From: Streptomyces clavuligerus | Lineage (GTDB): Bacteria; Actinomycetota; Actinomycetes; Streptomycetales; Streptomycetaceae | Reading direction: 5' to 3' | Length of the DNA stretch: 64,000 nt | Assembly: GCF_005519465.1 (NCBI RefSeq) | Contig: NZ_CP027858.1 | Location: 5,691,001-5,755,000, forward strand | Shown: positions 8,395 through 16,393 of the stretch, piece by piece | Numbering within the stretch: the stretch's first letter is position 1 | How the letters are laid out: each line of letters starts with the position of its first letter | Notes under the pieces: model-generated | Database searches by the model: none | Told to the model about the DNA's origin: nothing | Seen by the model: only the letters and a program-made list of their open reading frames with translations | Position numbers and translations under genes: made by a program

Positions 8395-9255
8395 TCAGGA
8401 CAGAAAGCCGCGCAGCAGCGCCGCCGTGCCCTCGCAGTGCTCGCGCATGACCTCGCGGGCGCCGTCCGCGTCCCCGTCCAGGATCGCCTCGGCGAGCGCG
8501 GTGTGCTGCCGCTGCGAGTGCTCCAGATTGCGCACCAGCAGCGGGATGCAGTCCAGCAGATCGTTCAGGGTCGCGCGGACGGCCGCGTACCCGGCGGCGA
8601 GGCTCGGGGACCCCGACAGCTCGGCCAGGGTGAGGTGGAAGAGGGTGTCCTGGCGGCGGTAGCCGTCGAGCGGCGCGTCGTGGGTGGCCGCCAGCGCGGC
8701 CCGCAGCCGGTCGGCGTCCGCGCCGGTCAGACGGCGTCCGGCGGCCAGCCCCGCGGCCCCCGTCTCCAGGACCTCACGGAACCGGAGGGTGTCCTCCACA
8801 TCGACGTCCGCGAGCCGCCGCCGCAGCTCCGCCCCGTCGGGGCGGACGGGGCGGGGCAGGACGAAGGTGCCGCCGTAGCGGCCCCGGCGGCTCTCCACGA
8901 GCCCCTGGTCGGCCAGGACTTTGAGCACCTCCCGCAGCGTGACCCGGCTTATCCCCATCCGCTCGGCGAGTTCCCGCTCGGCGGGCAGCCGTTCGCCGCC
9001 GGGCACCAGCCCGAGCCGGAGGAGCTGGAGGATCTGCTCCAGCGCCTCCTCGAAGCCGTTGCCCGCGCGCACGGGGCGCAGCACGGGGGCGAGCCGGTCG
9101 CCGGCGGCCGGCGCGGCGGTGCCCGCCGGACCGGTGACCGTCGGATCGGTGGTGCCCGCCGGACCGGTGACCGTCCGGTCGGCGCCCGGTGCGCCCGTGC
9201 CCGTCCGGCCGCCCACCGGCCCGGCACCCGCCGGATGATCATCCGTTGTCGCCAC
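8395..9255 (-). CDS. GntR-family regulator, FadR subfamily (FCD domain)
   Basis: 286 residues. The N-terminal 55 are Gly/Thr/Pro-rich with a twice-repeated VTGPAGT unit. A winged helix-turn-helix follows (LPAERELAERMGISRVTLREVLKVLADQGLV, given here as its recognition region) and then an all-helical FCD ligand-binding domain with REVLETGAAGLAA and the metal/ligand His positions. FadR-type regulators respond to small carboxylates or amines. GTG at 9255 was chosen because GAGGG precedes it; a TTG further upstream is possible. It is divergent from glnA4 and next to the permease operon, so it is the obvious local regulator of both. Confidence 0.87.
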   Translation of the reverse strand: MATTDDHPAGAGPVGGRTGTGAPGADRTVTGPAGTTDPTVTGPAGTAAPAAGDRLAPVLRPVRAGNGFEEALEQILQLLRLGLVPGGERLPAERELAERMGISRVTLREVLKVLADQGLVESRRGRYGGTFVLPRPVRPDGAELRRRLADVDVEDTLRFREVLETGAAGLAAGRRLTGADADRLRAALAATHDAPLDGYRRQDTLFHLTLAELSGSPSLAAGYAAVRATLNDLLDCIPLLVRNLEHSQRQHTALAEAILDGDADGAREVMREHCEGTAALLRGFLS

Positions 9256-9278
9256 GTCGCAGTTCCCTCTTCCCAAGC

Positions 9279-9300
9279 AATGGTCTTCAGCAATACCTTA
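9279..9300. promoter_or_regulatory. AATGGT-N10-ACCTTA site in fadR/glnA4 divergent promoter
   Basis: GGT (9282-9284), ten spacer nt and ACC (9295-9297) repeat the layout of the permease-promoter site. It overlaps a plausible glnA4 -10 (TACCTT 9294-9299, with TTCCCA 18 nt upstream). A separate perfect 14-bp palindrome, CGGATGATCATCCG (9232-9245), lies inside the first codons of the regulator gene. Confidence 0.5.
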
Positions 9301-9333
9301 TGGCTTCCGGCTGACCCAAGGAGGCACAACCCC

Positions 9334-10698
9334 GTGGCAGACCGCACACCCCCGCTCCCGGTCGAGGAGCTGCGTGCCCTCGTCGAGAGCGGCGAGATCG
9401 ACACCGTGGTGCTCGCCTTCCCCGACATGCAGGGACGGCTCCAGGGCAAGCGGTTCGCCGCCCGGTTCTTCCTGGACGAGGTCCTGGAGCACGGCACCGA
9501 GGGCTGCAACTACCTCCTCGCCGTGGACACCGAGATGAACACCGTCGACGGCTACGCCATGGCCTCCTGGGACCGCGGCTACGGCGACTTCGCGATGCGG
9601 CCCGACCTCGCCACCCTGCGCCGGGTCCCCTGGCACGAGGGCACCGCCTTCCTCCTCGCCGACCTCGCCTGGGAGGACGGCGGACCGGTCCGCGCCGCGC
9701 CCCGGCAGATCCTGCTGCGGCAGCTCGAACGGCTGGCCGAGCACGGGCTGACCGCCCGCGTCGGCACCGAGCTGGAGTTCATCGTCTTCAAGGACACCTA
9801 CGAACAGGCGTGGGACCGCGGCTACCAGGGACTGACCCCGGCCAACCAGTACAACATCGACTACTCCGTCCTCGGCACCGGCCGCATCGAGCCCCTGCTG
9901 CGCCGCATCCGCAACGAGATGGCCGCCGCCGGGCTGACCGTCGAGTCCGCCAAGGGCGAGTGCAACCCGGGCCAGCACGAGATCGTCTTCCGCTACGACG
10001 ACGCCCTCGTCACCTGCGACCAGCACGCCCTCTACAAGACCGGGGCCAAGGAGATCGCCTCCCAGGAGGGCGTCTCCCTCACCTTCATGGCCAAGTACAA
10101 CGAGCGCGAGGGCAACTCCTGCCACATCCATCTCTCCCTCGCGCACACGGGCGGCGCGAGCGCCATGGCCGGGGAGGGGCCCGGCGGCATGTCCCCCCTG
10201 ATGCGGCACTTCCTCGCCGGACAGCTCGCCGCGCTGCGGGAGTTCTCCCTGCTGTACGCGCCCAACATCAACTCGTACAAGCGGTTCCAGCCCGGGACCT
10301 TCGCGCCCACGGCGGTCGCCTGGGGGTACGACAACCGCACCTGCTCCCTGCGGGTCGTCGGCCGCGGGCCCTCGCTGCGCTTCGAGAACCGGCTCCCCGG
10401 CGGCGACGTCAACCCCTACCTGGCCGTCGCCGGAATGATCGCCGCCGGGCTGCACGGCGTGGAGCAGCGGCTCGAACTGCCCGAGGAGTGCGCGGGGAAC
10501 GCGTACACCACGGAGTGCGCGCAGGTCCCCACCACCCTGCGCGAGGCCGCCGAGCTGTGGGACAACAGCACCCTGGCCAAGGCCGCCTTCGGCAGTGAGG
10601 TCGTGGCCCACTACAGCAACATGGCCCGGGTCGAGCTGGCCGCCTTCGACGCCGCCGTGACCGACTGGGAGCTGCGCCGCTCCTTCGAACGACTGTGA
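9334..10698 (+). CDS. glnA4: Glutamine synthetase-like gamma-glutamyl-amine ligase (GlnA4 type)
   Basis: A 454-residue GS-fold enzyme with catalytic motifs GTELEFIVF, KGECNPGQHEIVF, NSCHIHLSL, APNINSYKRF and RFENRLPGGDVNPYLA. GSI-type proteins of this branch ligate glutamate to amines rather than ammonia; the S. coelicolor orthologue GlnA4 has been reported as a gamma-glutamylethanolamide synthetase. The GTG start has a strong AAGGAGG nine nt upstream; longer in-frame extension is non-coding. Its stop overlaps the aldehyde dehydrogenase start (GTGA). The gene context (permease, hydrolase, dehydrogenases) supports a catabolic role in using an amine, probably ethanolamine, as nitrogen source. 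Confidence 0.88.
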   Translation: MADRTPPLPVEELRALVESGEIDTVVLAFPDMQGRLQGKRFAARFFLDEVLEHGTEGCNYLLAVDTEMNTVDGYAMASWDRGYGDFAMRPDLATLRRVPWHEGTAFLLADLAWEDGGPVRAAPRQILLRQLERLAEHGLTARVGTELEFIVFKDTYEQAWDRGYQGLTPANQYNIDYSVLGTGRIEPLLRRIRNEMAAAGLTVESAKGECNPGQHEIVFRYDDALVTCDQHALYKTGAKEIASQEGVSLTFMAKYNEREGNSCHIHLSLAHTGGASAMAGEGPGGMSPLMRHFLAGQLAALREFSLLYAPNINSYKRFQPGTFAPTAVAWGYDNRTCSLRVVGRGPSLRFENRLPGGDVNPYLAVAGMIAAGLHGVEQRLELPEECAGNAYTTECAQVPTTLREAAELWDNSTLAKAAFGSEVVAHYSNMARVELAAFDAAVTDWELRRSFERL

Positions 10699-12206
10699 CG
10701 TCCGTGACGCCCGTGACGAACGAGCCGACCGATCCGACCACGACGACCGATCCGACCACGACGACCGAGATGACCGAGGCGAACGTGACCAGTGCGAGGA
10801 CTGAGAGGGACGACGACGTGTCCGTGCCAGGGACCACGACCGGCCCGAGCGCCCACGAGGTGCTCAACCCGGCGACCGGCGAGGTCGTCGCGACCGTACC
10901 CGCGACCACCCCCGAGGAGGTCGACGCCGCCGTCGGCCGCGCCGCGCGGGCCCAGCGCGCGTGGGCGGCCCTCGCCCCCGCCGACCGGGCCCGGCTGCTG
11001 CGCCGCTTCGCCGCCGCCGTCGACGCGCGGGCCGAGGAACTGGCCCTGCTGGAGGTCACGGAGGCCGGACACACCATCGGCACCGCCCGCTGGGAGGCCG
11101 CCAACGTCCGCGACGTCCTCGACTTCAGCGCCGGGGGAGTGGAACGCCTCAGCGGACGGCAGATCCCCGTACCCGGCGGCCTGGACATCACCCTCCTGGA
11201 GCCGCTGGGCGTCGTCGGGGTGATCGCGCCCTGGAACTACCCCATGCCCATCGCCGCCTGGGCCACCGCCCCCGCCCTCGCCGCCGGGAACGCGGTCCTC
11301 CTCAAGCCCGCCGAGACCACCCCGCTGACCGCGCTCCGCCTCGCGGAGATCGCCCTGGAGGCGGGCCTGCCGCAGGGCCTCTTCCAGGTGCTCCCCGGCG
11401 CGGGCGACGTCACCGGCACCGCCCTCGTCGACCACCCCGGCGTCGCGAAGATCGTCTTCACCGGCTCCACCCGGGTCGGCAAGGAGATCATGGCCCGGTG
11501 CGCCACACAGGTGAAGCGGGTCACCCTGGAACTCGGCGGCAAGAGCCCCAACATCGTCTTCGCCGACGCCGACCTCGAAGCCGCCGCCGCGGCCGCGCCC
11601 ATGTCGTTCCTCGACAACAGCGGACAGGACTGCTGCTCCCGCACCCGCATCCTGGTGCAGCGCTCCGTGTACGACCGCTTCCTCGAACTGCTCGCCCCCG
11701 CCGTCGAGTCCGTCGTCGTCGGCGACCCGCTCGACGAGAACACCCAGATGGGCCCGCTGATCTCACAGCGCCAGCTCGACCTGGTCCGCTCCTACGCCGG
11801 AGCCGGGCTGCCCGGCATCCGGGGCACCGCGCCCACCGGGCCCGGCTTCTGGTTCCCGCCGACCGTGCTCACCGGCCTCGCGCCCGACGCCCCGGCGGTC
11901 CGCGAGGAGATCTTCGGACCGGTCGCCGCCGTCCTGCCGTTCGAGGACGAGGAGGACGCCGTCCGCCTGGCCAACGCCACCGAGTACGGGCTCTCCGGCT
12001 CCCTGTGGACCCGTGACATCGGCCGCGCCATCCGCGTCTCCCGCGCCGTCCAGGCCGGGAACCTCTCCGTCAACTCCCACAGCAGCGTCCGCTACTGGAC
12101 GCCGTTCGGCGGCTTCAAGCAGTCCGGCCTCGGCCGGGAGCTGGGCCCCGACGCGCTCGCCGCATTCACCGAGACCAAGAACGTCTTCTTCAGCACGGAG
12201 GCATGA
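10695..12206 (+). CDS. NAD(P)-dependent aldehyde dehydrogenase
   Basis: 503 residues from the GTG that overlaps the glnA4 stop. Visible are the Rossmann/cofactor region GVIAPWNYP, the FTGSTRVGK motif, the catalytic Glu in TLELGGKSP and the catalytic Cys region NSGQDCC. The C-terminal PFGGFKQSGLGRE is typical of the betaine/aminobutyraldehyde dehydrogenase group. The first 41 residues are a Thr/Asp repeat (two TDPTTT units from an 18-bp direct repeat); GTG at 10818 with GAGGGA upstream could be the true start, giving 462 residues. It probably oxidises the gamma-glutamylated aldehyde in the pathway. Confidence 0.9.
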   Translation: MTSVTPVTNEPTDPTTTTDPTTTTEMTEANVTSARTERDDDVSVPGTTTGPSAHEVLNPATGEVVATVPATTPEEVDAAVGRAARAQRAWAALAPADRARLLRRFAAAVDARAEELALLEVTEAGHTIGTARWEAANVRDVLDFSAGGVERLSGRQIPVPGGLDITLLEPLGVVGVIAPWNYPMPIAAWATAPALAAGNAVLLKPAETTPLTALRLAEIALEAGLPQGLFQVLPGAGDVTGTALVDHPGVAKIVFTGSTRVGKEIMARCATQVKRVTLELGGKSPNIVFADADLEAAAAAAPMSFLDNSGQDCCSRTRILVQRSVYDRFLELLAPAVESVVVGDPLDENTQMGPLISQRQLDLVRSYAGAGLPGIRGTAPTGPGFWFPPTVLTGLAPDAPAVREEIFGPVAAVLPFEDEEDAVRLANATEYGLSGSLWTRDIGRAIRVSRAVQAGNLSVNSHSSVRYWTPFGGFKQSGLGRELGPDALAAFTETKNVFFSTEA

Positions 12207-12212
12207 CCACCC

Positions 12213-12995
12213 ATGACCGAGACCCCTGTCTGCCGCCGCCTGGTGGGCCGCACCGCCGTCGTCACCGGCGCCGGAAGCGGCATCGGACTCGCCACCGCCC
12301 GCAGGCTCGCCTCCGAAGGGGCGAACGTCGTCTGCGGCGACATCGACGAGACCGCGGGCAAGGCCGCCGCCGAAGCCGTCGGCGGGACCTTCGTCCGCGT
12401 CGACGTCACCGACGCCGAGCAGGTCGAGGCGCTCTTCAGAACCGCCTACGACACCTATGGCTCCGTGGACATCGCGTTCAACAACGCGGGCATCTCCCCG
12501 CCCGACGACGACTCCATCCTCACCACCGGACTCGACGCCTGGAAGCGCGTCCAGGACGTCAACCTCACCTCCGTCTACCTCTGCTGCAAGGCCGCCATCC
12601 CCTACATGCAGCGCCAGGGCCGCGGCTCCATCATCAACACCGCCTCCTTCGTGGCCATCATGGGCGCCGCGACCTCGCAGATCTCCTACACCGCGTCCAA
12701 GGGCGGCGTGCTCGCCATGTCCCGCGAGCTGGGCGTGCAGTTCGCCCGCGAGGGCATCCGCGTCAACGCGCTGTGCCCGGGGCCCGTCAACACCCCGCTG
12801 CTCCAGGAGCTGTTCGCCAAGGACCCCGAGCGGGCCGCCCGCAGGCTGGTGCACATCCCCGTGGGCCGGTTCGCCGAGGCCGAGGAGATCGCGGCGGCCG
12901 TCGCCTTCCTCGCCAGTGACGACGCGTCGTTCGTGAACGCGACCGACTTCCTCGTGGACGGCGGTATCGCCGGGGCGTACGTCACCCCGCTGTAG
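12213..12995 (+). CDS. Short-chain dehydrogenase/reductase
   Basis: A 260-residue classical SDR with the nucleotide site TGAGSGIG, NNAG, the catalytic Ser region and Tyr-x-x-x-Lys in YTASKGG, and a conserved C-terminal FLVDGGIAGAYVTP. It follows the aldehyde dehydrogenase by 6 nt and is the last gene of the glnA4 operon. In this setting the simplest role is oxidation of the hydroxyl of gamma-glutamylethanolamide to the aldehyde used by the neighbour, but classical SDR sequence alone does not prove the substrate. Confidence 0.88.
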   Translation: MTETPVCRRLVGRTAVVTGAGSGIGLATARRLASEGANVVCGDIDETAGKAAAEAVGGTFVRVDVTDAEQVEALFRTAYDTYGSVDIAFNNAGISPPDDDSILTTGLDAWKRVQDVNLTSVYLCCKAAIPYMQRQGRGSIINTASFVAIMGAATSQISYTASKGGVLAMSRELGVQFAREGIRVNALCPGPVNTPLLQELFAKDPERAARRLVHIPVGRFAEAEEIAAAVAFLASDDASFVNATDFLVDGGIAGAYVTPL

Positions 12996-13047
12996 CCGGT
13001 GCCGGACACCGGGCGGGGGCCCACCCGCGCACCCGTGCGCCGGTGGG

Positions 13048-13079
13048 CCGGTTCACCGGTTCACCGGTTCACCGGTTCA
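13048..13079. repeat. CCGGTTCA tandem repeat (4 x 8 bp)
   Basis: Four perfect copies. The last copy contains the TGA stop (minus strand 13079-13077) of the aldolase/deaminase-like gene, so the repeat extends from the stop into the intergenic region shared with the convergent SDR gene. Confidence 0.9.
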
Positions 13080-14279
13080 CAGGAAGGTGTGCCCCTCGCC
13101 CCGGTACGTCGGGACCGCGGCCGTCACCCGGTCCCCGTCGATCAGATGCAGCGCCGCGAACCGCTCGCACAGCTCACCGGCCTTGGCGTGCCGGAACCAC
13201 ACCTTGTCCCCGATCAGCAGATCGTCCGCCGCCGACCCCAGCAGCGGGGTCTGCACCTCGCCCGCGCCCTCCCGGGCCTCATAGCGCAGCCCCTCGGGCA
13301 GATACGGCACCGGCGCCCGGTCGGCGCCCGTCACCCCCGACGCCGGATAGCCGCCGCCGAGCACCGTCACCACGCCCACCCCCGGGCGGCGCACCACCGG
13401 CTGCGCGAAGAGTGCCGCCGGACGCCCGGTGAACGAGGTGAAGCCGTCGAACAGCCGGGGCTGGAAGAGCCCCGAGCCCGCCGCCACCTCGGTCACCGCC
13501 GCCTCCGCCGCCGTGTACTGCACACTGCCGGTGCCGCCGCCGTTGACGAACTCCAGCTCCGGGGCGACCGCGCGGACCGCGCGCACCGCCCGGTCCCGGC
13601 GCGCCGCCAACTCCGCCCGGGAGACCCGCTGGAAGGCCCGGACCGCCCGGGACAGCAGCGGCGCGCCCGGGGCCCGGTCGGGGACCCCCGCGATGTGCGC
13701 CTCGTACGCCATGATCCCCACCAGCCGGAACCCGGGCCTGCGCACCACCGAACGGGCCAGCTCGGCCAGATGCTCCGGGGCCGCCAGCGGGGACCTGCGC
13801 GCCCCCACCCGTATCCGCCCGCCGAGCAGCCGGAACGCGGTGTCCAGCTCCAGACAGACCCGGACCTCCTCCCGGCCGCCCGACCGCGCCGCGTCGATCA
13901 GATCGAGCTGCGCCACGTCGTCCACCATCACGGTCACCGCCGCCGCCGACCGGGGGTCGCCCGTCAGCTCCGCGAACGCCGCCCGGTCGGCGGAGGGGTA
14001 CGCCAGCAGGACGTCCCCGAACCCGGACCGGGCCAGCCACACCGCCTCGGGCAGGGTGAACGCCATCACCCCCGCGAACCCGTCCTTCTCCAGCACCCGT
14101 TCGAGCAGTGCCCGGCAGCGCACCGACTTGCTGGCGACCCGGACCGGCTTGCCGCCCGCACGCCGGACGAGATCGTCCGCGTTGGCGTCGAAGGCGTCCA
14201 GATCCACCACGGCGAGCGGAGCGTCGAGATGCGCGGTGGCCCGGTCGTAACGGGCCCGGTCGGCTGCTCGGGGCGTCAT
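13077..14279 (-). CDS. PLP-dependent amino acid aldolase/deaminase-like protein (alanine racemase N-terminal fold)
   Basis: A 400-residue fold-type III PLP protein. LAVVDLDAFDANADDL, then KPVRVASKSVRC supplies the PLP-lysine strand, and FVNGGGTGS gives the phosphate-binding loop. A C-terminal segment with VGDKVWFRHAKAGELCERF matches the D-serine/D-threonine dehydratase-aldolase group annotated 'amino acid deaminase/aldolase' in Streptomyces. Substrate is unknown. The ATG at 14279 lacks a clear ribosome site. It stands alone between the convergent SDR operon and the divergent mycosin pair. Confidence 0.8.
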   Translation of the reverse strand: MTPRAADRARYDRATAHLDAPLAVVDLDAFDANADDLVRRAGGKPVRVASKSVRCRALLERVLEKDGFAGVMAFTLPEAVWLARSGFGDVLLAYPSADRAAFAELTGDPRSAAAVTVMVDDVAQLDLIDAARSGGREEVRVCLELDTAFRLLGGRIRVGARRSPLAAPEHLAELARSVVRRPGFRLVGIMAYEAHIAGVPDRAPGAPLLSRAVRAFQRVSRAELAARRDRAVRAVRAVAPELEFVNGGGTGSVQYTAAEAAVTEVAAGSGLFQPRLFDGFTSFTGRPAALFAQPVVRRPGVGVVTVLGGGYPASGVTGADRAPVPYLPEGLRYEAREGAGEVQTPLLGSAADDLLIGDKVWFRHAKAGELCERFAALHLIDGDRVTAAVPTYRGEGHTFL

Positions 14280-14476
14280 GGGCCGAGCGTGCCAGAAGCC
14301 CCTACCGGACGGTAGGGGAAGTACGGGGGGATCTACGGGGCAGATCACCACGGAGCCGGGTCCGTGGTCCCTCCGTGAGCGGCGGAGCCCGTAAAGTGAC
14401 GACGCAGGCGATGAGCGGACCGGCACGCCCGGCAGGGGCCACCGCCGGTGCGGGCGGTGGAGAGACGGGGGCGGGC

Positions 14477-16393
14477 ATGAGCACGGACACACCACGCCCT
14501 CCGCACCCCGGCGCCATACGCCCCCCGGGCGCCGCGATACCCCCCACCGCCGCCCGGGACACCACCGGGATACGCCCGGGTACGGCGGCCCGTCCCTCCC
14601 CCGGGACTCCACCGGCGGCCGGGCCCGCTCCCGCGCGTCCGCCGTCCGCACGGCCCCCGCGTGCGGGCCGCCCGTCCGCCGGTGACGCTCCCGCGGACGG
14701 GTCTGTCGTATCGCCGCCGGGGGCGGAGGTGCCGTCCGCCGGCGGTGGCGGCCACGGGGCGCGGGGCGCGCAGACCACGGGGATACGGTCCGGCGACGGT
14801 TCGCCGTACGGGCTCTTCCCGGGTGCGGATGACGTTTCGTCGGGTCCGGGCCCGGTGGGTTCCGGGGATGTCGTGGTCCGTCCGTCGTACGGGGTCGTAC
14901 CGGTGGCCGGGGCCGGGGTGCCGTCGTCCGCCGGTGACGCTCCGGTCGGCTCGGGGCCGCGGGCGGACGGGTCGGCCGCTCCGGGCGCGTACCCCGCAGG
15001 GATACGGTCCGGTGACGGTTCGCCGTACGGGTTGTCCCCGGCTGCGGGTGGTGCCCGGTCGGGTTCCGGGGTGTTGCCGTCCGCCGGTGGTGTTCGTGCG
15101 GACGGGTCTGTCGTACCGCCGCGGGAGGTGGGGATGCCGTTCGACGGTGGTGGCGGCCACGGTGCGCAGACCACCGGGATACGGCCCGCCGTGGCTTCCC
15201 CGGTGGGTCCGGGGCCGTCGGCTGGTGCGGAGCGGGCCCGTGGCGGGCCGGGCGGAGAGGTGCCGGTACGCGCGTCCCGTGCCGGGCGCGACGGGGAGCC
15301 GCCGCGCCCGGCCCACGGCGGCGCGGGACTGCCGTCGTCCGGCGGGGCGGCGCGGGTGCGGCGGCCCCTGGCGGGGCCGCTGCCCGACGAGGCGGGTGTC
15401 CGGCGCGCGGGGGGCATTCCGCCGCAGCGCCCCCCGGCAGCCCCCGGACCCGCCGGGCGTTCCCGCGCGGAGGACGGGACGTACCGCCGGCCGCTGCCCG
15501 CACGGCCCGGCGCGGGGCCGCTGCCCGCCGAGGAGGACCGCCGGGCGCGCCCGGCGGGGGGAACACCGCGGTGGGCCACGGGGGAGTGGTCGTACGGGAA
15601 CGCGGTCCGCGCGGTGCCGCAGCACCGGCGTTCGCCCCGGCGGACCCTCGCCGCCGCCGTCTGCGGTCTGCTCGGCCTCGGCCTCATCGGCGCCGCCGTC
15701 ACCGGGCCCAGGCTCACCGGCGACTCCAGCGCCGACAGCCCCGAGGAGTCCGCCTACGCGACGGCGCGCACCCTGTGGCACAGCGCACCGGTGGACACGC
15801 TCTTCCCCCGCACCCTCCACGGCGGCGGCGCGGGCCCCGGGCGCGCCGACCGCGTCTGGACCCGGGTCGCGGTCGCGCCGGACGCGGACTGCGTCTCCCA
15901 GCTCCCGCCCGCGCTGCTGACCGCGCTCCGGCCGACGGGCTGCTCCCGGGTGCTGCGGGCGACCTACACCGACGCCACCGCCAGCCATGTGACCACCGTC
16001 GGCCTGGTCTTCACCGAGGGGGACGCGACCGCCATGCGCGCCCTGGCGGCCCGGTTCGAACGGGACGACCTGGCCCGTGACGTGGAGCTGCTGCCCCGTA
16101 CCCTGCCCGCGCCCGGCACCGTCGCCGAGCGGTTCGGCCGGGACCAGCGGGCGAGCTGGACCGTCGAGGCGCTCACCGAGGCGCCCGTCGTCGTCCAGGC
16201 GGTCTCCGGGTTCGCCGACGGCCGCCCCGTCGCACAGCCGCAGCCCGCCAGCGACGCCCGCGCCCGGGGCGCGCGGACCGCACCCGCGCAGGCCGGGCTC
16301 GGGCACGAGGCCCAGGGCCTCGCGGACGCCGTCACCCGCGCCCTTCGGACAGCACTGCGCACCGCGGCGGCCGGGAACGAGGGGACACGATGA
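14477..16393 (+). CDS. Membrane-anchored, repeat-rich partner of a mycosin-type protease
   Basis: I do not recognise a named family. The 638-residue product has a Pro/Gly/Ser-rich N-terminal region of about 380 residues with internal repeats (GIRSGDGSPYGL twice, ADGSVV three times), then one membrane segment (about 391-412) and an extracytoplasmic domain of about 225 residues with two Cys (DADC and TGC) that may pair. The ATGA overlap with the subtilase gene implies a shared function at the membrane. The start is uncertain: ATG 14411 gives 22 more residues. Overlapping long frames on the minus strand across the repeats are shadows, since only this frame continues into a membrane helix. Confidence 0.65.
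   Translation: MSTDTPRPPHPGAIRPPGAAIPPTAARDTTGIRPGTAARPSPGTPPAAGPAPARPPSARPPRAGRPSAGDAPADGSVVSPPGAEVPSAGGGGHGARGAQTTGIRSGDGSPYGLFPGADDVSSGPGPVGSGDVVVRPSYGVVPVAGAGVPSSAGDAPVGSGPRADGSAAPGAYPAGIRSGDGSPYGLSPAAGGARSGSGVLPSAGGVRADGSVVPPREVGMPFDGGGGHGAQTTGIRPAVASPVGPGPSAGAERARGGPGGEVPVRASRAGRDGEPPRPAHGGAGLPSSGGAARVRRPLAGPLPDEAGVRRAGGIPPQRPPAAPGPAGRSRAEDGTYRRPLPARPGAGPLPAEEDRRARPAGGTPRWATGEWSYGNAVRAVPQHRRSPRRTLAAAVCGLLGLGLIGAAVTGPRLTGDSSADSPEESAYATARTLWHSAPVDTLFPRTLHGGGAGPGRADRVWTRVAVAPDADCVSQLPPALLTALRPTGCSRVLRATYTDATASHVTTVGLVFTEGDATAMRALAARFERDDLARDVELLPRTLPAPGTVAERFGRDQRASWTVEALTEAPVVVQAVSGFADGRPVAQPQPASDARARGARTAPAQAGLGHEAQGLADAVTRALRTALRTAAAGNEGTR

Noticed and set aside
9232..9245. Perfect palindrome CGGATGATCATCCG as the FadR operator
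   Set aside because: It lies within the regulator's coding sequence and has no counterpart at the permease promoter, unlike the GGT-N10-ACC pair.
14302..16306. Long minus-strand frames (471 and 653 codons) opposite the repeat-rich membrane protein
   Set aside because: They consist mostly of Pro/Arg/Gly repeats and lack ribosome sites; only the plus frame leads into a membrane helix and a coupled protease gene.
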